A stretch of DNA of 64,000 bases from an uncultured Pelagibacteraceae bacterium (GCA_902556065.1 CACDUV010000003.1:1-64000); one strand, 5' to 3'; counted from the stretch's first letter, positions 41,634 through 51,809 are shown. The notes: generated by a model not told the origin, from the sequence alone. A program made the numbers and translations.

Positions 41634-42318
41634 CTACAGCAATTATTTGGCCTGTAACCCAAGAACTATCTTCTGTTAGCAAGAATTTAGCAAGAGCAGC
41701 AGAGTCTTTACCTTCGCCTAATCTTTTAAGGGGGTGTGCTTTTGCAATACCTTCGGCTATAGCAGTATTTTTTAACATTGGTTCTGCTATTTTAGATTTT
41801 GTTAAACTTGGTGCCACACAATTTACTCTTATGTTCGGAGCAAATTCTGCTGCAAGAGAAACCGTCAATCCTTCAACAGCAGCTTTTGCTGAGGCTATGA
41901 TTGCATGGTTAGTAAAACCTCTTTGGGCAGCAACGGTCGAAAATAATACTATCGAACCTTTATTTTTTTTTAAACTTTCTTGAAATCCTTTAATAGCTTC
42001 TACAGCAGAATAAAGATTAAGTTTCATGCATTTCTGAAAGTCTTGTTCATTTACCATTCTTAATGGTTTCAAATCAATTGAACCAACACAATAAGCTAGG
42101 CCTTTAATTTCAGAAATATCTGATTTAACTTTTTCTATAAACCCATCCTCTAAAACATCTACAACGGTATGTGAGCATCCAAGTTTTTCAGAGACAGAAC
42201 TAAGTTCACTTTCATTTCTTCCAACTAAATGAATATCGTTTCCAGAGTTTTTTAATTGTTCTGCTAAACTTGACCCAATAGAACCTGTCGCACCAAAAAT
42301 TACATATTTTTCTGACAT
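41608..42318 (-). CDS. SDR-family oxidoreductase
   Basis: YVIFGATGSIGSSLAEQL; catalytic-region divergence noted; C-terminal SSWVTGQIIAVDGGRS. Confidence 0.92.
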   Translation of the reverse strand: MSEKYVIFGATGSIGSSLAEQLKNSGNDIHLVGRNESELSSVSEKLGCSHTVVDVLEDGFIEKVKSDISEIKGLAYCVGSIDLKPLRMVNEQDFQKCMKLNLYSAVEAIKGFQESLKKNKGSIVLFSTVAAQRGFTNHAIIASAKAAVEGLTVSLAAEFAPNIRVNCVAPSLTKSKIAEPMLKNTAIAEGIAKAHPLKRLGEGKDSAALAKFLLTEDSSWVTGQIIAVDGGRSKLS

Positions 42319-42345
42319 AAAAAATTTTATTAGTTATATTTAACT

Positions 42346-43836
42346 ATGAAGTTATTTTTTATACTTGGTAATCAATTATTTCCAATAAAATACCTAGACC
42401 GCTTCAAAAAAGACCACCTATTTTTTATGGCTGAAGATAAGGGTTTATGCACTTATGAAAAGCATCATAAACAAAAAATTTTATTATTTTTATCTTCAAT
42501 GCGTTCTTATGCAGACGGATTAAGAAAAAACAAATTTAAATTAGATTACTTTAAAATCGAAGATAAAGAATTTAATGAAGATTATTTAAAAAAATTAAAA
42601 AAAATAATTACACAAAAAAAAGTAAAAGAAATTTCAAGTTTTGAAGTAGAAGATAAATTTTTTGAAAAAAAAATTTTACAATTTTTAAAAAAAGAAAACA
42701 TACACTGGAATGTTATTCAAACTCCTATGTTCTTAAATTCAAGAGCAGAATTTAAAAATTATTTATCAAAATCAAAAAAACCTTTTATGGCAACTTTCTA
42801 CAAAGATGTTAGAAAAAAATCTGGAATATTGATGGGGTCAGATGGTGATCCAATCGGGGGGAAATGGAGCTTTGATGAAGATAATAGAAATAAATTACCT
42901 AAAAATATTTCAATTCCTAAATTTCCAAAAATAAATGAAACCAGTTATACAAAAAAATTAAAGCCTATTATTGAAAAGGAATTTAAAAATCACCCAGGGA
43001 GTACAAATAATTTTTGGTTTGCAACGGAATATGAAGATGTAGTTAAACTATTGAATTTTTTTATAAAAGAAAAATCTAATCTTTTTGGTGATTATGAGGA
43101 TGCAGTTGATCAAAAAGATAATATCCTGTTCCATAGTGCATTAAGTCCTTACATAAATTTAGGTTTAATAACCCCTGAATTTGTTGTCCAAAAAGTTTTA
43201 GACTTTCACAAGAAAAATAAAATTAGAATGAATTCTTTAGAGGGTTACATTCGTCAAGTGATTGGTTGGCGAGAATTTATGCGAGGAATTTATCAGTCAT
43301 ACTCTCAAGAAATGGAAACTGGAAATTTTTTCAAACAAAATAGAAAAATGAAAAATTCTTGGTACGATGGAACCACTGGTCTTCCACCTTTGGATTATGC
43401 AATTAAAAATGCCGTTAATCATGGTTGGTCACATCATATTGAAAGATTAATGATCTTATCAAATATTATGAACCTTTGTGAAATCAAGCCAACAATTGTT
43501 TACAAATGGTTCATGGAAATGTTTGTGGATTCCTCAGATTGGGTAATGGTTCCTAATGTTTATGGAATGGGATTGTTTAGTGATGGAGGAATTTTTGCAA
43601 CAAAACCTTATATTTGTGGATCAGCATATTTTATGAAAATGATGGATTTTAAAAAAGGAGAGTGGTGTAACACAATGGATGGCCTTTATTGGAGGTTCAT
43701 AGACCGAAACAGAAAATTTTTTTTAAAAAATCCTCGTCTATCTATGATGGTAAGGATATTTGATAAAATGAAATCTGAGAGAAAAAAATTAATTTTATCA
43801 GAAGCTGATAAATTTATAAAACAAAATACAATTTGA
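42346..43836 (+). CDS. Cryptochrome/photolyase family protein (FeS-BCP/CryPro-like)
   Basis: [81 protein letters not shown]. Confidence 0.93.
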   Translation: MKLFFILGNQLFPIKYLDRFKKDHLFFMAEDKGLCTYEKHHKQKILLFLSSMRSYADGLRKNKFKLDYFKIEDKEFNEDYLKKLKKIITQKKVKEISSFEVEDKFFEKKILQFLKKENIHWNVIQTPMFLNSRAEFKNYLSKSKKPFMATFYKDVRKKSGILMGSDGDPIGGKWSFDEDNRNKLPKNISIPKFPKINETSYTKKLKPIIEKEFKNHPGSTNNFWFATEYEDVVKLLNFFIKEKSNLFGDYEDAVDQKDNILFHSALSPYINLGLITPEFVVQKVLDFHKKNKIRMNSLEGYIRQVIGWREFMRGIYQSYSQEMETGNFFKQNRKMKNSWYDGTTGLPPLDYAIKNAVNHGWSHHIERLMILSNIMNLCEIKPTIVYKWFMEMFVDSSDWVMVPNVYGMGLFSDGGIFATKPYICGSAYFMKMMDFKKGEWCNTMDGLYWRFIDRNRKFFLKNPRLSMMVRIFDKMKSERKKLILSEADKFIKQNTI

Positions 43837-43964
43837 TGAAAAAAGAAAATTTACCAACCAAAACTTGTCCAATTTGTAAAAGACCATTTACTTGGCGCAA
43901 AAAATGGAAGTTGAACTGGGAGAGAGTAAAATATTGTTCAAAGAAGTGTTCTAAGCTAAGCTAA
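43836..43964 (+). CDS. DUF2256-like small Cys-rich (zinc-ribbon-like) protein
   Basis: 42-aa ORF absent from the track: [42 protein letters not shown]; CxxC...CxxxC; ATGA-type overlap with cryptochrome stop. Confidence 0.9.
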   Translation: MKKENLPTKTCPICKRPFTWRKKWKLNWERVKYCSKKCSKLS

Positions 43965-43969
43965 ACTTA

Positions 43970-44689
43970 GTGAACATAATAGTATTACAACATATCAAAA
44001 TAGAAGACCCAGGTTACATTAAAGATTTAATGCTGGCTGATGGATTTAAGCTCACCACTATTGAATTAGATGAAGGTGAAAAAATACCAAAGGATTTAGG
44101 TAAATTTGATGGAATGTTTTGCATGGGAGGTCCAATGGATACCTATATGGAACAAGAATATCCTTGGTTAATAGAAGAAAAGAAAGCAATTAAAGAATTT
44201 GTTGTTAATCTAAAAAAACCTTATTTAGGTTTTTGTTTAGGTTGTCAGCTTTTAGGAGAAGTGGTGGGCGGAAAAGTAGTTAAATCTAAACCAGCAGAAA
44301 TAGGAATTATGGATATTAATTTCTCTAATGAAAAAGATGAAGATAAATTATTTTCAAAATTTCCTAATACAATTAAAAGTTTGCAATGGCACTCTTATGA
44401 GGTTCAAGGTATTGAAAATAATAATGATGTAACTTTATTAGCTTCCTCCCCAATTACCAAGTATCAAATCTTTAAATATCAAAACCATGCTTATGGAATT
44501 CAATTTCATATAGAAATAAAAGATACTACAGTCAATGAGTGGGGATGTGTACCGGAATACAAAAAAGCTCTGCAAGATCAGCTTGGTAATGGTGCATTAG
44601 AAAAGTTTGATCAATCTGCAAAAGATAACATGAAAGATATGAATAACTACTCTACAATCCTTTATAATAATTTTAAAAAACTTTTATGA
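43970..44689 (+). CDS. Class I glutamine amidotransferase (GMP synthase-like)
   Basis: YLGFCLGCQLLGEVVGGKV nucleophile elbow, YGIQFHIE; GTG start. Confidence 0.92.
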   Translation: MNIIVLQHIKIEDPGYIKDLMLADGFKLTTIELDEGEKIPKDLGKFDGMFCMGGPMDTYMEQEYPWLIEEKKAIKEFVVNLKKPYLGFCLGCQLLGEVVGGKVVKSKPAEIGIMDINFSNEKDEDKLFSKFPNTIKSLQWHSYEVQGIENNNDVTLLASSPITKYQIFKYQNHAYGIQFHIEIKDTTVNEWGCVPEYKKALQDQLGNGALEKFDQSAKDNMKDMNNYSTILYNNFKKLL

Positions 44690-44907
44690 ATAATAAAATT
44701 TTTGAATGGGCAGGGGTTATAACTGCAATATTGTATTCTTTGTTTGTTGCTTTAAACATAGGAATAGAATTTTTTGGTTTTTGTTTACTGTTATTGTCAG
44801 CCATTTTAATTGGAATTTGGGCCTATAGAGGTGGTCATAAAGGAATTTTATTTTTGCAATTTTTTTATGCAACCGCTGGAATTATTGGAATGGTTCGTTG
44901 GTTTTAA
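44686..44907 (+). CDS. Small hypothetical membrane protein
   Basis: 73 aa, about three hydrophobic segments; 4-bp overlap with upstream gene. Confidence 0.7.
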   Translation: MNNKIFEWAGVITAILYSLFVALNIGIEFFGFCLLLLSAILIGIWAYRGGHKGILFLQFFYATAGIIGMVRWF

Positions 44908-46043
44908 TTAAAGCTTGAAACTATTTTAGGGATATAATTTTTAAAATTAAAAAAACCTTTATTACAGTATTGCCAAGCTAATTGATCAAGATTTCTATAT
45001 AAAAAATCTATCTTTAAATTATTAGAATTTAAAAAATCTAAATTTTCACCTACTGTTGGATACAAACTGTAATAATTTTCAATATTTGTTAATTCACTTA
45101 TATCTATAATTTGACAATCAATAGATTGATTTTTTAATCTCTGTACTTGGTCTTCTATTAAATGAGATTTAAATTTCACTAACTTTTCACTGAGTTTTAT
45201 TGCTCTATTTTCATTTTTATTAGAGACTAAGTAAATTTTTTTAAAATTGTTTTCCTTAAAGTCAGTGATTTCAAACGAGAGATTATTTTCAAAAATTAAA
45301 AGATTCTTATTCTCAATCTTTTGTGGGTTATTGAAATCCTGTTTAATTATTTGATAAGATTTTTCAGATATTTTTGGAGGAGCATTTTCATTTAATTTTA
45401 TATTTTGAAATCTATTGTTAGTGAATTTTTTAATATTACATTCACTTGCAAGGTAATGTTTTCCTTGAGTTTGAACACCCGCAACCCATCGCCACCCAAG
45501 AGTATTTGATGCAGCATCTCCATCATAAAGATGTTGCATAAAAAATTCTGCACCTAATTGCCAAGGCAATTCTAAAGTAAAAATCCAAATACTTGCAAAC
45601 CACATTCTTGTGTGATTATGCAAATAATTGTTTTCTTTAAGCTCTTTCACCCACTCATTAAAGCAATTTACTTTTGTTTTTCCTTCGATTGCTGCAATAT
45701 AATCTTTATTATCTTTTAATTCGTTTTTGATTTGATTTAATTCGATAAGATAATCTTTCCAAACATTTGGTCTTAGTTCCAACCAGCCTTTCCAATAAGT
45801 TCGCCATAGAACTTCTTGAATAAACTTTTCATTTTTTGAAAAAGAAAATTTACTCAGCGCTCTCTGAATGACTTCTTTTTCATTAATTATTCCATGAGTT
45901 ATGTATGGTGATAAGCAAGATATATTAGATCTATTTTCAGGCCCAAAATCAAAATTTCTTAATTTTGAATATTCTCCAAGATTATTATCAACAAAATTAT
46001 TTAATTGATTTAAGGCCTTAGCCCTTGAAGCTTCAAATATCAT
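44904..46043 (-). CDS. Photolyase/cryptochrome FAD-binding-domain protein with the FAD domain N-terminal
   Basis: SCLSPYITHGIINEKEVIQRAL, FIQEVLWRTYWKGWLE, LHNHTRMWFASIWIFTLELPWQLGAEFFMQHLYDGDAASNTLGWRWVAGVQTQGKHYLA; about 170 aa further C-terminal. Confidence 0.9.
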   Translation of the reverse strand: MIFEASRAKALNQLNNFVDNNLGEYSKLRNFDFGPENRSNISCLSPYITHGIINEKEVIQRALSKFSFSKNEKFIQEVLWRTYWKGWLELRPNVWKDYLIELNQIKNELKDNKDYIAAIEGKTKVNCFNEWVKELKENNYLHNHTRMWFASIWIFTLELPWQLGAEFFMQHLYDGDAASNTLGWRWVAGVQTQGKHYLASECNIKKFTNNRFQNIKLNENAPPKISEKSYQIIKQDFNNPQKIENKNLLIFENNLSFEITDFKENNFKKIYLVSNKNENRAIKLSEKLVKFKSHLIEDQVQRLKNQSIDCQIIDISELTNIENYYSLYPTVGENLDFLNSNNLKIDFLYRNLDQLAWQYCNKGFFNFKNYIPKIVSSFN

Positions 46044-46049
46044 TTAAAA

Positions 46050-46430
46050 TTATTTTGATTTTTTTTTCTTAAGACCCAATTTGTCACTATGTCTTAATCT
46101 TAAAACAACAATTGCTCCAGCAATTAACAAAATAGCTACTGCTTCATAAACAAGTGCAGTAGGATCCATTTCTTTACCTTGTAGAATAATAAATCGTGCA
46201 AGGGCGGTAATTGCAATAAGAAGTGGTAGGGTAATACTAATAGATTGTTGGTTCCAAAAAACTCTAACCATTGCTAGAACCTCTAAATAAAGAAACATTA
46301 ATAATAAATCTGCTAAAGTTACAGATTGATTTAAGAACATATTTTTCATTTCAATCCCAACAGCAATAACAGTACTGATTAGGATAATAACCATTAATGC
46401 TAACTGTAAGTTTTTTGCTATCTTATCCAT
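46050..46430 (-). CDS. PsiE-like (phosphate-starvation-inducible) membrane protein
   Basis: Four hydrophobic segments, LLMFLYLEVLAMVRVFW...PLLIAITALARFIILQGKEMDP. Confidence 0.8.
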   Translation of the reverse strand: MDKIAKNLQLALMVIILISTVIAVGIEMKNMFLNQSVTLADLLLMFLYLEVLAMVRVFWNQQSISITLPLLIAITALARFIILQGKEMDPTALVYEAVAILLIAGAIVVLRLRHSDKLGLKKKKSK

Positions 46431-46888
46431 TATTTATTTTTACTAAAAGGTAACCATTTTTCAATTGCAGATTTTAAGGGACCATCATAAGGGATTGAAT
46501 AAGAGTTTGGATTTGGACTTGTCAAAACCTCAATTCCTTTTGAAAATACGAATATAAATACTATTACAAAAACTATGACCATGATTTTAAAAGGATCAAA
46601 ATTTTTTGTTTGAAAAACACTTGCAGACTTCTCCTCTGCTCTATGGAATTGTTTAAAAGTCATATAGACGGCAAATATTAAACCTATATGAGCTAAAAAA
46701 AGTCCAGCCCATCCAAAAGCGAAAGTTGTGTAAGAAAAAACATATAAACTAAAAACAGTAGTCCAAATAAAACTTAAAACCAAAAGAATTTGTAATCTTA
46801 CTGTCTTAGGAAGTGCACGCAGATCATTTTTACTATCATCAAATAAAATATTTGCAGCATCTTTCATCCAATTCTTTATTGATTCCAT
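46430..46888 (-). CDS. Conserved hypothetical membrane protein
   Basis: Three or so hydrophobic segments; overlaps psiE-like gene. Confidence 0.7.
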   Translation of the reverse strand: MESIKNWMKDAANILFDDSKNDLRALPKTVRLQILLVLSFIWTTVFSLYVFSYTTFAFGWAGLFLAHIGLIFAVYMTFKQFHRAEEKSASVFQTKNFDPFKIMVIVFVIVFIFVFSKGIEVLTSPNPNSYSIPYDGPLKSAIEKWLPFSKNK

Positions 46889-46945
46889 GATTAAAGGATA
46901 TAATTTTTAGTGATTTAAACAAATGTCAATTTGTCCTAAACGTTA

Positions 46946-48133
46946 CTAAGAACGGAGCTTTTTCTTATGAAAATTGATAAATTTCTCAACGTTAGATTTG
47001 TTAAATGATTTATTTTCTTCAAAAGATACCTTCTTCATTGAATATGCGTTGCTATTAGTAACTCTTGATTGAATTGTAATATTCCCTTTGTATAATTTAA
47101 GTTTAACTGAACCATTAACTTTACTTCTTTTTTGATCAACAATTTTTTGAAGTTTAAACCTTTCCTTTGAATACCAATAACCATTATAAATTAACTCAGC
47201 ATATCTAGACATTACCTGATCTTTTTTGTGCATAGTTTCTTTATCTAAGGTAACAGACTCAATTGCTCTATGAGCATTTATTAAAAGAGATCCACCAGGT
47301 GTTTCATATACTCCTCTAGATTTGATACCTAAAAATCTATTCTCTACTAAGTCAACTCTTCCAATTCCATTTTTACCCGCAAGGTCATTTAGCTTCGTTA
47401 ATAATTTAGCTGGAGACATTTTTTTTCCATTGATTCCAAAAGGATCTCCATTTTTGAAATTGATAGTAACAAATGAAGGTTTGTTTGGAGCTTTTTCTGG
47501 AGAGATTGTTCGCTGAAAAATAAATTCTGGTGCAGTATTTTTTGGATTTTCCAATACCTTACCTTCTGTTGATGTATGAAATAAATTATCATCTACTGAA
47601 AAAGGTGGGGCACCTTTTTTATCTTTTGGTATTGGTATTCCATGTTTTTTTGCATAGTTAATCAAATCTGTTCTTGATTTTAATTTCCAAATTCTCCATG
47701 GAGCAATAATTTTCATTTTAGGTCCAAAATAATGATAGCCTAACTCAAATCTTACCTGATCATTCCCTTTCCCAGTTGCACCATGCGAGACTGCATTTGC
47801 TTTAAATTTTTTAGCTATTCTTATTTGATCTTTTGCAATTAACGGTCTAGCAATAGAAGTACCTAGTAGATACACTCCTTCATAAATCGCATGTCCTCTA
47901 ATCATTGGGTAAACGTAATCTTTTACAAAAGTATCTTTTAAATCTTGGATAATAATATTTTTAACACCAAATTTTTTTGCATTCTTAAAAATTTTTTTTC
48001 TATCGATTTCTTGACCAACATCAGCAGTGTAACAAATTACTTCAGCTTTATAATTTTCTTGAAGCCATTTTAAAATTATGGACGTATCCAAGCCGCCCGA
48101 GTAGGCAAGTACAATTTTATTTTTTGATTTCAT
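46946..48133 (-). CDS. argG: Argininosuccinate synthase
   Basis: KIVLAYSGGLDTSIILKWL, SHGATGKGNDQVRFELGY; start corrected to ATG at 48133 (track start 48217 overlaps the next gene). Confidence 0.98.
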   Translation of the reverse strand: MKSKNKIVLAYSGGLDTSIILKWLQENYKAEVICYTADVGQEIDRKKIFKNAKKFGVKNIIIQDLKDTFVKDYVYPMIRGHAIYEGVYLLGTSIARPLIAKDQIRIAKKFKANAVSHGATGKGNDQVRFELGYHYFGPKMKIIAPWRIWKLKSRTDLINYAKKHGIPIPKDKKGAPPFSVDDNLFHTSTEGKVLENPKNTAPEFIFQRTISPEKAPNKPSFVTINFKNGDPFGINGKKMSPAKLLTKLNDLAGKNGIGRVDLVENRFLGIKSRGVYETPGGSLLINAHRAIESVTLDKETMHKKDQVMSRYAELIYNGYWYSKERFKLQKIVDQKRSKVNGSVKLKLYKGNITIQSRVTNSNAYSMKKVSFEENKSFNKSNVEKFINFHKKKLRS

Positions 48134-48137
48134 TTGA

Positions 48138-48647
48138 TTATTTACAAGCTTTTTTTGATGCGTTGTAAGCTTTGGTAAATCCAAGCAAAGAATAATGATC
48201 AATTGTTTGAGATCCATTTTGATTGTACCCAGTAATCATTATTCTTGAACCTTTCTTCATTCTACTAATCATTTTTACTTCAATTTTATTATCAGCAATC
48301 CATGCAAATCCTTGTTGCATTATATCAAACTTAAATTTGCTCTTTCCAGATGCCGCAATAACTGAATTCTTGCTATTAAATTCATATCCAGGAGTAACAC
48401 TAATTTCATTTGAAATATTTTCTTCTGGTCTAAAAGTTACAAATAATTTTGCATCTCTTTTGTTCGATTTTGGCGCTTGAAGTATAGGTAATGATTGAGC
48501 AAAACATATTTTGCCATTGGGCTCATAAGCCTCCATTGCCTCCCAATCTTTATATTTACCAATTTTTTTTACTTCCTGAGCAAATACATGATTTGAACTT
48601 AAGATAAATATAGTTGATAAAATTATTATTTTTTTAATTAAGGACAT
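48138..48647 (-). CDS. Invasion-associated locus B (IalB)-family protein
   Basis: Signal peptide, YKDWEAMEAYEPNGKICFAQSLP...PGYEFNSKNSVIAASGKSKFKF. Confidence 0.85.
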   Translation of the reverse strand: MSLIKKIIILSTIFILSSNHVFAQEVKKIGKYKDWEAMEAYEPNGKICFAQSLPILQAPKSNKRDAKLFVTFRPEENISNEISVTPGYEFNSKNSVIAASGKSKFKFDIMQQGFAWIADNKIEVKMISRMKKGSRIMITGYNQNGSQTIDHYSLLGFTKAYNASKKACK

Positions 48648-49672
48648 GGATTTGGATAAATTGTTTGAACTTGATTGATTTCTTCGATGATATCATTAGA
48701 CAAATTTACATTTACACTTTCTATGTTTGTTTTCAACTGCTCCATTGTGGTAGCACCAATAATTACACTTGTCATAAAATCTTGCATTTCGCAAAATTTT
48801 AGAGACATTTTTGTGAAATCAAGACCATATTTTTTGCTAATATTAAAATATTCTTCAACCGCGCCTTCAGTATTTGGTTTTCTATATCTTGTCCAAAAAT
48901 CCCAATCTCTTTGCATTCTTGATCCTTTTGGAAAATTTTTATTTCTATATTTTCCGGTTAAATATCCACTTGCTAAAGGTGAATAGGCAAGGCATCCAAC
49001 TTGCTCTCTAATTGAAACTTCGGCCAATCCAACTTCATATGTTCTGTTTAATAAGTTGTATGGATTTTGAATAGACATCATTCTTGGTAGATTTTTATCT
49101 TTTGATAACTGTAGGAAATTTAATGTTCCCCAAGGAGTTTCGTTTGAAAGACCAACGTATCTTATTTTTCCAGCTTTAATATATTTATCTAGATCGCTAA
49201 GAACATCTACAAATTGATTCCAATCATTTTCTTTATGAACATAACCAAGTTTTCCAAAATTATTTACATTTCTTTCTGGCCAATGAAGTTGATATAAATC
49301 AATATAATCTGTTTTAAGTCTTTTGAGACTATTGTTTAAAGCTGACTCCAAGTTTGGACCTGTAAAACTATTTTCTCCATTTCTTAAATAATCTCTTGCT
49401 GGACCAGCAACTTTTGTAGCTAGAATAACTTCTTTTCTTTTTTTTGTTTTTTCAAACCAATTACCAATTATTTCTTCAGTGTCTCCATAAGTTTCTTTAC
49501 GAGGAGGAACAGCATATACTTCAGCTGTATCCCAAAAATTAACTCCGTTGCTTAAAGCAAAGTCCATTTGTTCAAAGGCTTGATCTTGAGTATTTTGCTC
49601 TCCCCAAGTCATTGTACCGAGACAAATTGTGCTCACATCAAGATCAGTATTTCCTAATTTTTTGTAATTCAT
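48638..49672 (-). CDS. Aldo/keto reductase (Tas-like)
   Basis: MNYKKLGNTDLDVSTICLGTMTWGEQNTQDQAFEQMDFALSNGVNFWDTAEVYAVPP. Confidence 0.95.
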   Translation of the reverse strand: MNYKKLGNTDLDVSTICLGTMTWGEQNTQDQAFEQMDFALSNGVNFWDTAEVYAVPPRKETYGDTEEIIGNWFEKTKKRKEVILATKVAGPARDYLRNGENSFTGPNLESALNNSLKRLKTDYIDLYQLHWPERNVNNFGKLGYVHKENDWNQFVDVLSDLDKYIKAGKIRYVGLSNETPWGTLNFLQLSKDKNLPRMMSIQNPYNLLNRTYEVGLAEVSIREQVGCLAYSPLASGYLTGKYRNKNFPKGSRMQRDWDFWTRYRKPNTEGAVEEYFNISKKYGLDFTKMSLKFCEMQDFMTSVIIGATTMEQLKTNIESVNVNLSNDIIEEINQVQTIYPNPCP

Positions 49673-49749
49673 TATGTTTTATGTTAACTTTTATTAATTT
49701 ATTAAGGTATCTTGAATAATTGTCAAAAGACTATTATATCTAACATATT

Positions 49750-50511
49750 ATGGAATTTGATAAAAATGGAATATTAAACAGAGCAAAAGCAGCAAAACAA
49801 ACTGCAGCTGTAATGGATGAAGGCTTAAGAGCCTACATGTTAAAAGTTTATAACTACATGGCAACAGGTGTGTTACTAACAGGGATCATCGCACTTATAA
49901 CATTTAAGATGTCAGTCATAACTGATCAATCGGGTGCAATTGTTGGATTAACACAAATGGGTAATGCAATTTATTTATCAGGGCTTAAATGGGTGGTAAT
50001 GTTAGCTCCTTTAGGTATCGTTTTTTATATGAGTTTTGGGATAAATAAGATGAGTGCTTCAAAAGCCCAAACAACATTTTGGGTGTTTGCGGCTTTAATG
50101 GGACTTTCGCTGTCTTCAATCTTATTAGTTTACACTGGCTTGAGTGTTACTAGAGTATTCTTCATAACTTCAGCAACTTTTGGAGCGATGAGTATTTATG
50201 GTTATACAACTAAAAGAGATTTAACAAAGTTTGGATCATTTTTAATGATGGGATTAATTGGAATTATTATTGCATCAATCGTTAATATTTTCCTAAAATC
50301 TTCAATGATGTATTTTGTAATATCAATTTTAGGTGTTTTAATTTTTGTAGGTCTAACAGCTTATGATACTCAAAAAATTAAGAACATGTATGTTGCAAGT
50401 GACTCTGGTGAAATCGTTGGAAAAAAAGCAGTAATGGGTGCTTTAACACTTTACCTAGACTTCATTAATCTATTTATAATGTTGTTAAGACTTTTTGGTC
50501 AAAGACGATAA
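49750..50511 (+). CDS. Bax inhibitor-1/YccA family membrane protein
   Basis: Seven hydrophobic segments, YDTQKIKNMYVASDSGE...ALTLYLDFINLFIMLLRLFGQRR. Confidence 0.95.
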   Translation: MEFDKNGILNRAKAAKQTAAVMDEGLRAYMLKVYNYMATGVLLTGIIALITFKMSVITDQSGAIVGLTQMGNAIYLSGLKWVVMLAPLGIVFYMSFGINKMSASKAQTTFWVFAALMGLSLSSILLVYTGLSVTRVFFITSATFGAMSIYGYTTKRDLTKFGSFLMMGLIGIIIASIVNIFLKSSMMYFVISILGVLIFVGLTAYDTQKIKNMYVASDSGEIVGKKAVMGALTLYLDFINLFIMLLRLFGQRR

Positions 50512-50512
50512 T

Positions 50513-50860
50513 TTATTTTTGAAGTTTCTTCCAATTAGTATTTTTAAGCAAAGACTTAAGATCGTAAGAATTTTTTAGAATTTTGCCACTTGTATCTGTG
50601 ATTAAATATTTTAAATTTTTATTTCTTGGCTTAAAATTTTTACAGATTTTATAGAGTGCATTTTCTGCTGCATTCCTAAATACACTAAAGCTAACTTGCT
50701 TGCTTGATATGTTGAGGCCATAATCTTTCCAAGATCCTTCAGAAACCATCTTTGCATAAAGATCTAAAATAATTTTAAGTTCGTCTTTTTCAAAAAATTG
50801 TTTTTCCTCAATTTTGTTATGTTGATTATTTACTACTAATCTTAAGTTATTACGCATCAA
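50513..50860 (-). CDS. DUF2794-family protein
   Basis: FFEKDELKIILDLYAKMVSEGSWKDYGLNISSKQVSFSVFRNAAENALYKICK. Confidence 0.85.
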   Translation of the reverse strand: MMRNNLRLVVNNQHNKIEEKQFFEKDELKIILDLYAKMVSEGSWKDYGLNISSKQVSFSVFRNAAENALYKICKNFKPRNKNLKYLITDTSGKILKNSYDLKSLLKNTNWKKLQK

Positions 50861-51401
50861 TTTTATGTTTATTTATTAATGGTATCTGAAATCCAGTAAA
50901 TACTATTGTTATTGGAAGCATTCCCCAAACTTTAAAATTTACCCAAAATTCTTCAGTTTGAGTTCTCCAAACAAATTCATTTAGCAATGCAAGACCGAAG
51001 AAAAAAAACATCCATCTTCGATTTAAAATTTCCCATCCAATATCTGTTAAAGGTATTGATTTACCCATAACTTTTTTAAGGATCGGTTCTTTTGTAAAGT
51101 ATTTTCCAAAATATAAAGCTAAAGCAAACATAATATTTATTATTGTAGGTTTTAAGTAAATAAATATTGGATCATTAAAATATATAGTGAGTCCTCCAAA
51201 AAAAGTTATCAAAATTCCACTCAACAAAGGCATTGGTGGTATTTTTTTTTCAAAAAACCAAACGATGGCTAATGCAATGATAGTTGCAACTATTAAGGGA
51301 GGTATTGCTACTGATAAATTTTTTCCACTGTTGTAATAATAGAAAAAAAATATTGCTAGAGGTCCAAAATCAGTAACAAATTTTAAAAAAGATTTATTCA
51401 C
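50850..51401 (-). CDS. yciB: Intracellular septation protein A (YciB/IspZ family)
   Basis: FVTDFGPLAIFFFYYY, GKSIPLTDIGWEILNRRWMFFFFGLALLNEFVWR. Confidence 0.93.
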   Translation of the reverse strand: MNKSFLKFVTDFGPLAIFFFYYYNSGKNLSVAIPPLIVATIIALAIVWFFEKKIPPMPLLSGILITFFGGLTIYFNDPIFIYLKPTIINIMFALALYFGKYFTKEPILKKVMGKSIPLTDIGWEILNRRWMFFFFGLALLNEFVWRTQTEEFWVNFKVWGMLPITIVFTGFQIPLINKHKIDA

Positions 51402-51488
51402 TTAAAAGATATTAACATATTTGCCACATCACAAAACATTAATATTTTTTACATTGATTTTTATTTTTAAATACCCATACTAACTATT

Positions 51489-51809
51489 ATGGCAATTCAA
51501 AAAGCTAAATTTTCAATTGGAGATATTGTAAAACACAAGCACTTCGAATTTAGAGGTGTTATTTATGATGTAGATTTTGAGTTTAATAATTCAGAGGAAT
51601 GGTATCAGTCTATTCCAAAAAATGTTAGACCGAGAAAAGATCAGCCTTTTTATCATCTACTTGCTGAAAATGATGAAATTACTTACGAAGCCTACGTTTC
51701 AGAGCAAAATCTTTTGATGGATGACTCTGATGAGCCTATAAAACATCCGTTAATTGAGGAAATTTTTTCAGGCAAAAAGGGCTCAAGTTATTTCAAGCTT
51801 TCTAATTAG
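51489..51809 (+). CDS. hspQ: HspQ/YccV-family (hemimethylated DNA-binding domain) protein
   Basis: AKFSIGDIVKHKHFEFRGVIYDVDFEFNNSEEWYQSIPKNVRPRKDQPFYHLLAE. Confidence 0.93.
   Translation: MAIQKAKFSIGDIVKHKHFEFRGVIYDVDFEFNNSEEWYQSIPKNVRPRKDQPFYHLLAENDEITYEAYVSEQNLLMDDSDEPIKHPLIEEIFSGKKGSSYFKLSN

Noticed and set aside
48675-48986. Plus-strand 103-aa ORF
   Set aside because: Antisense to the aldo/keto reductase
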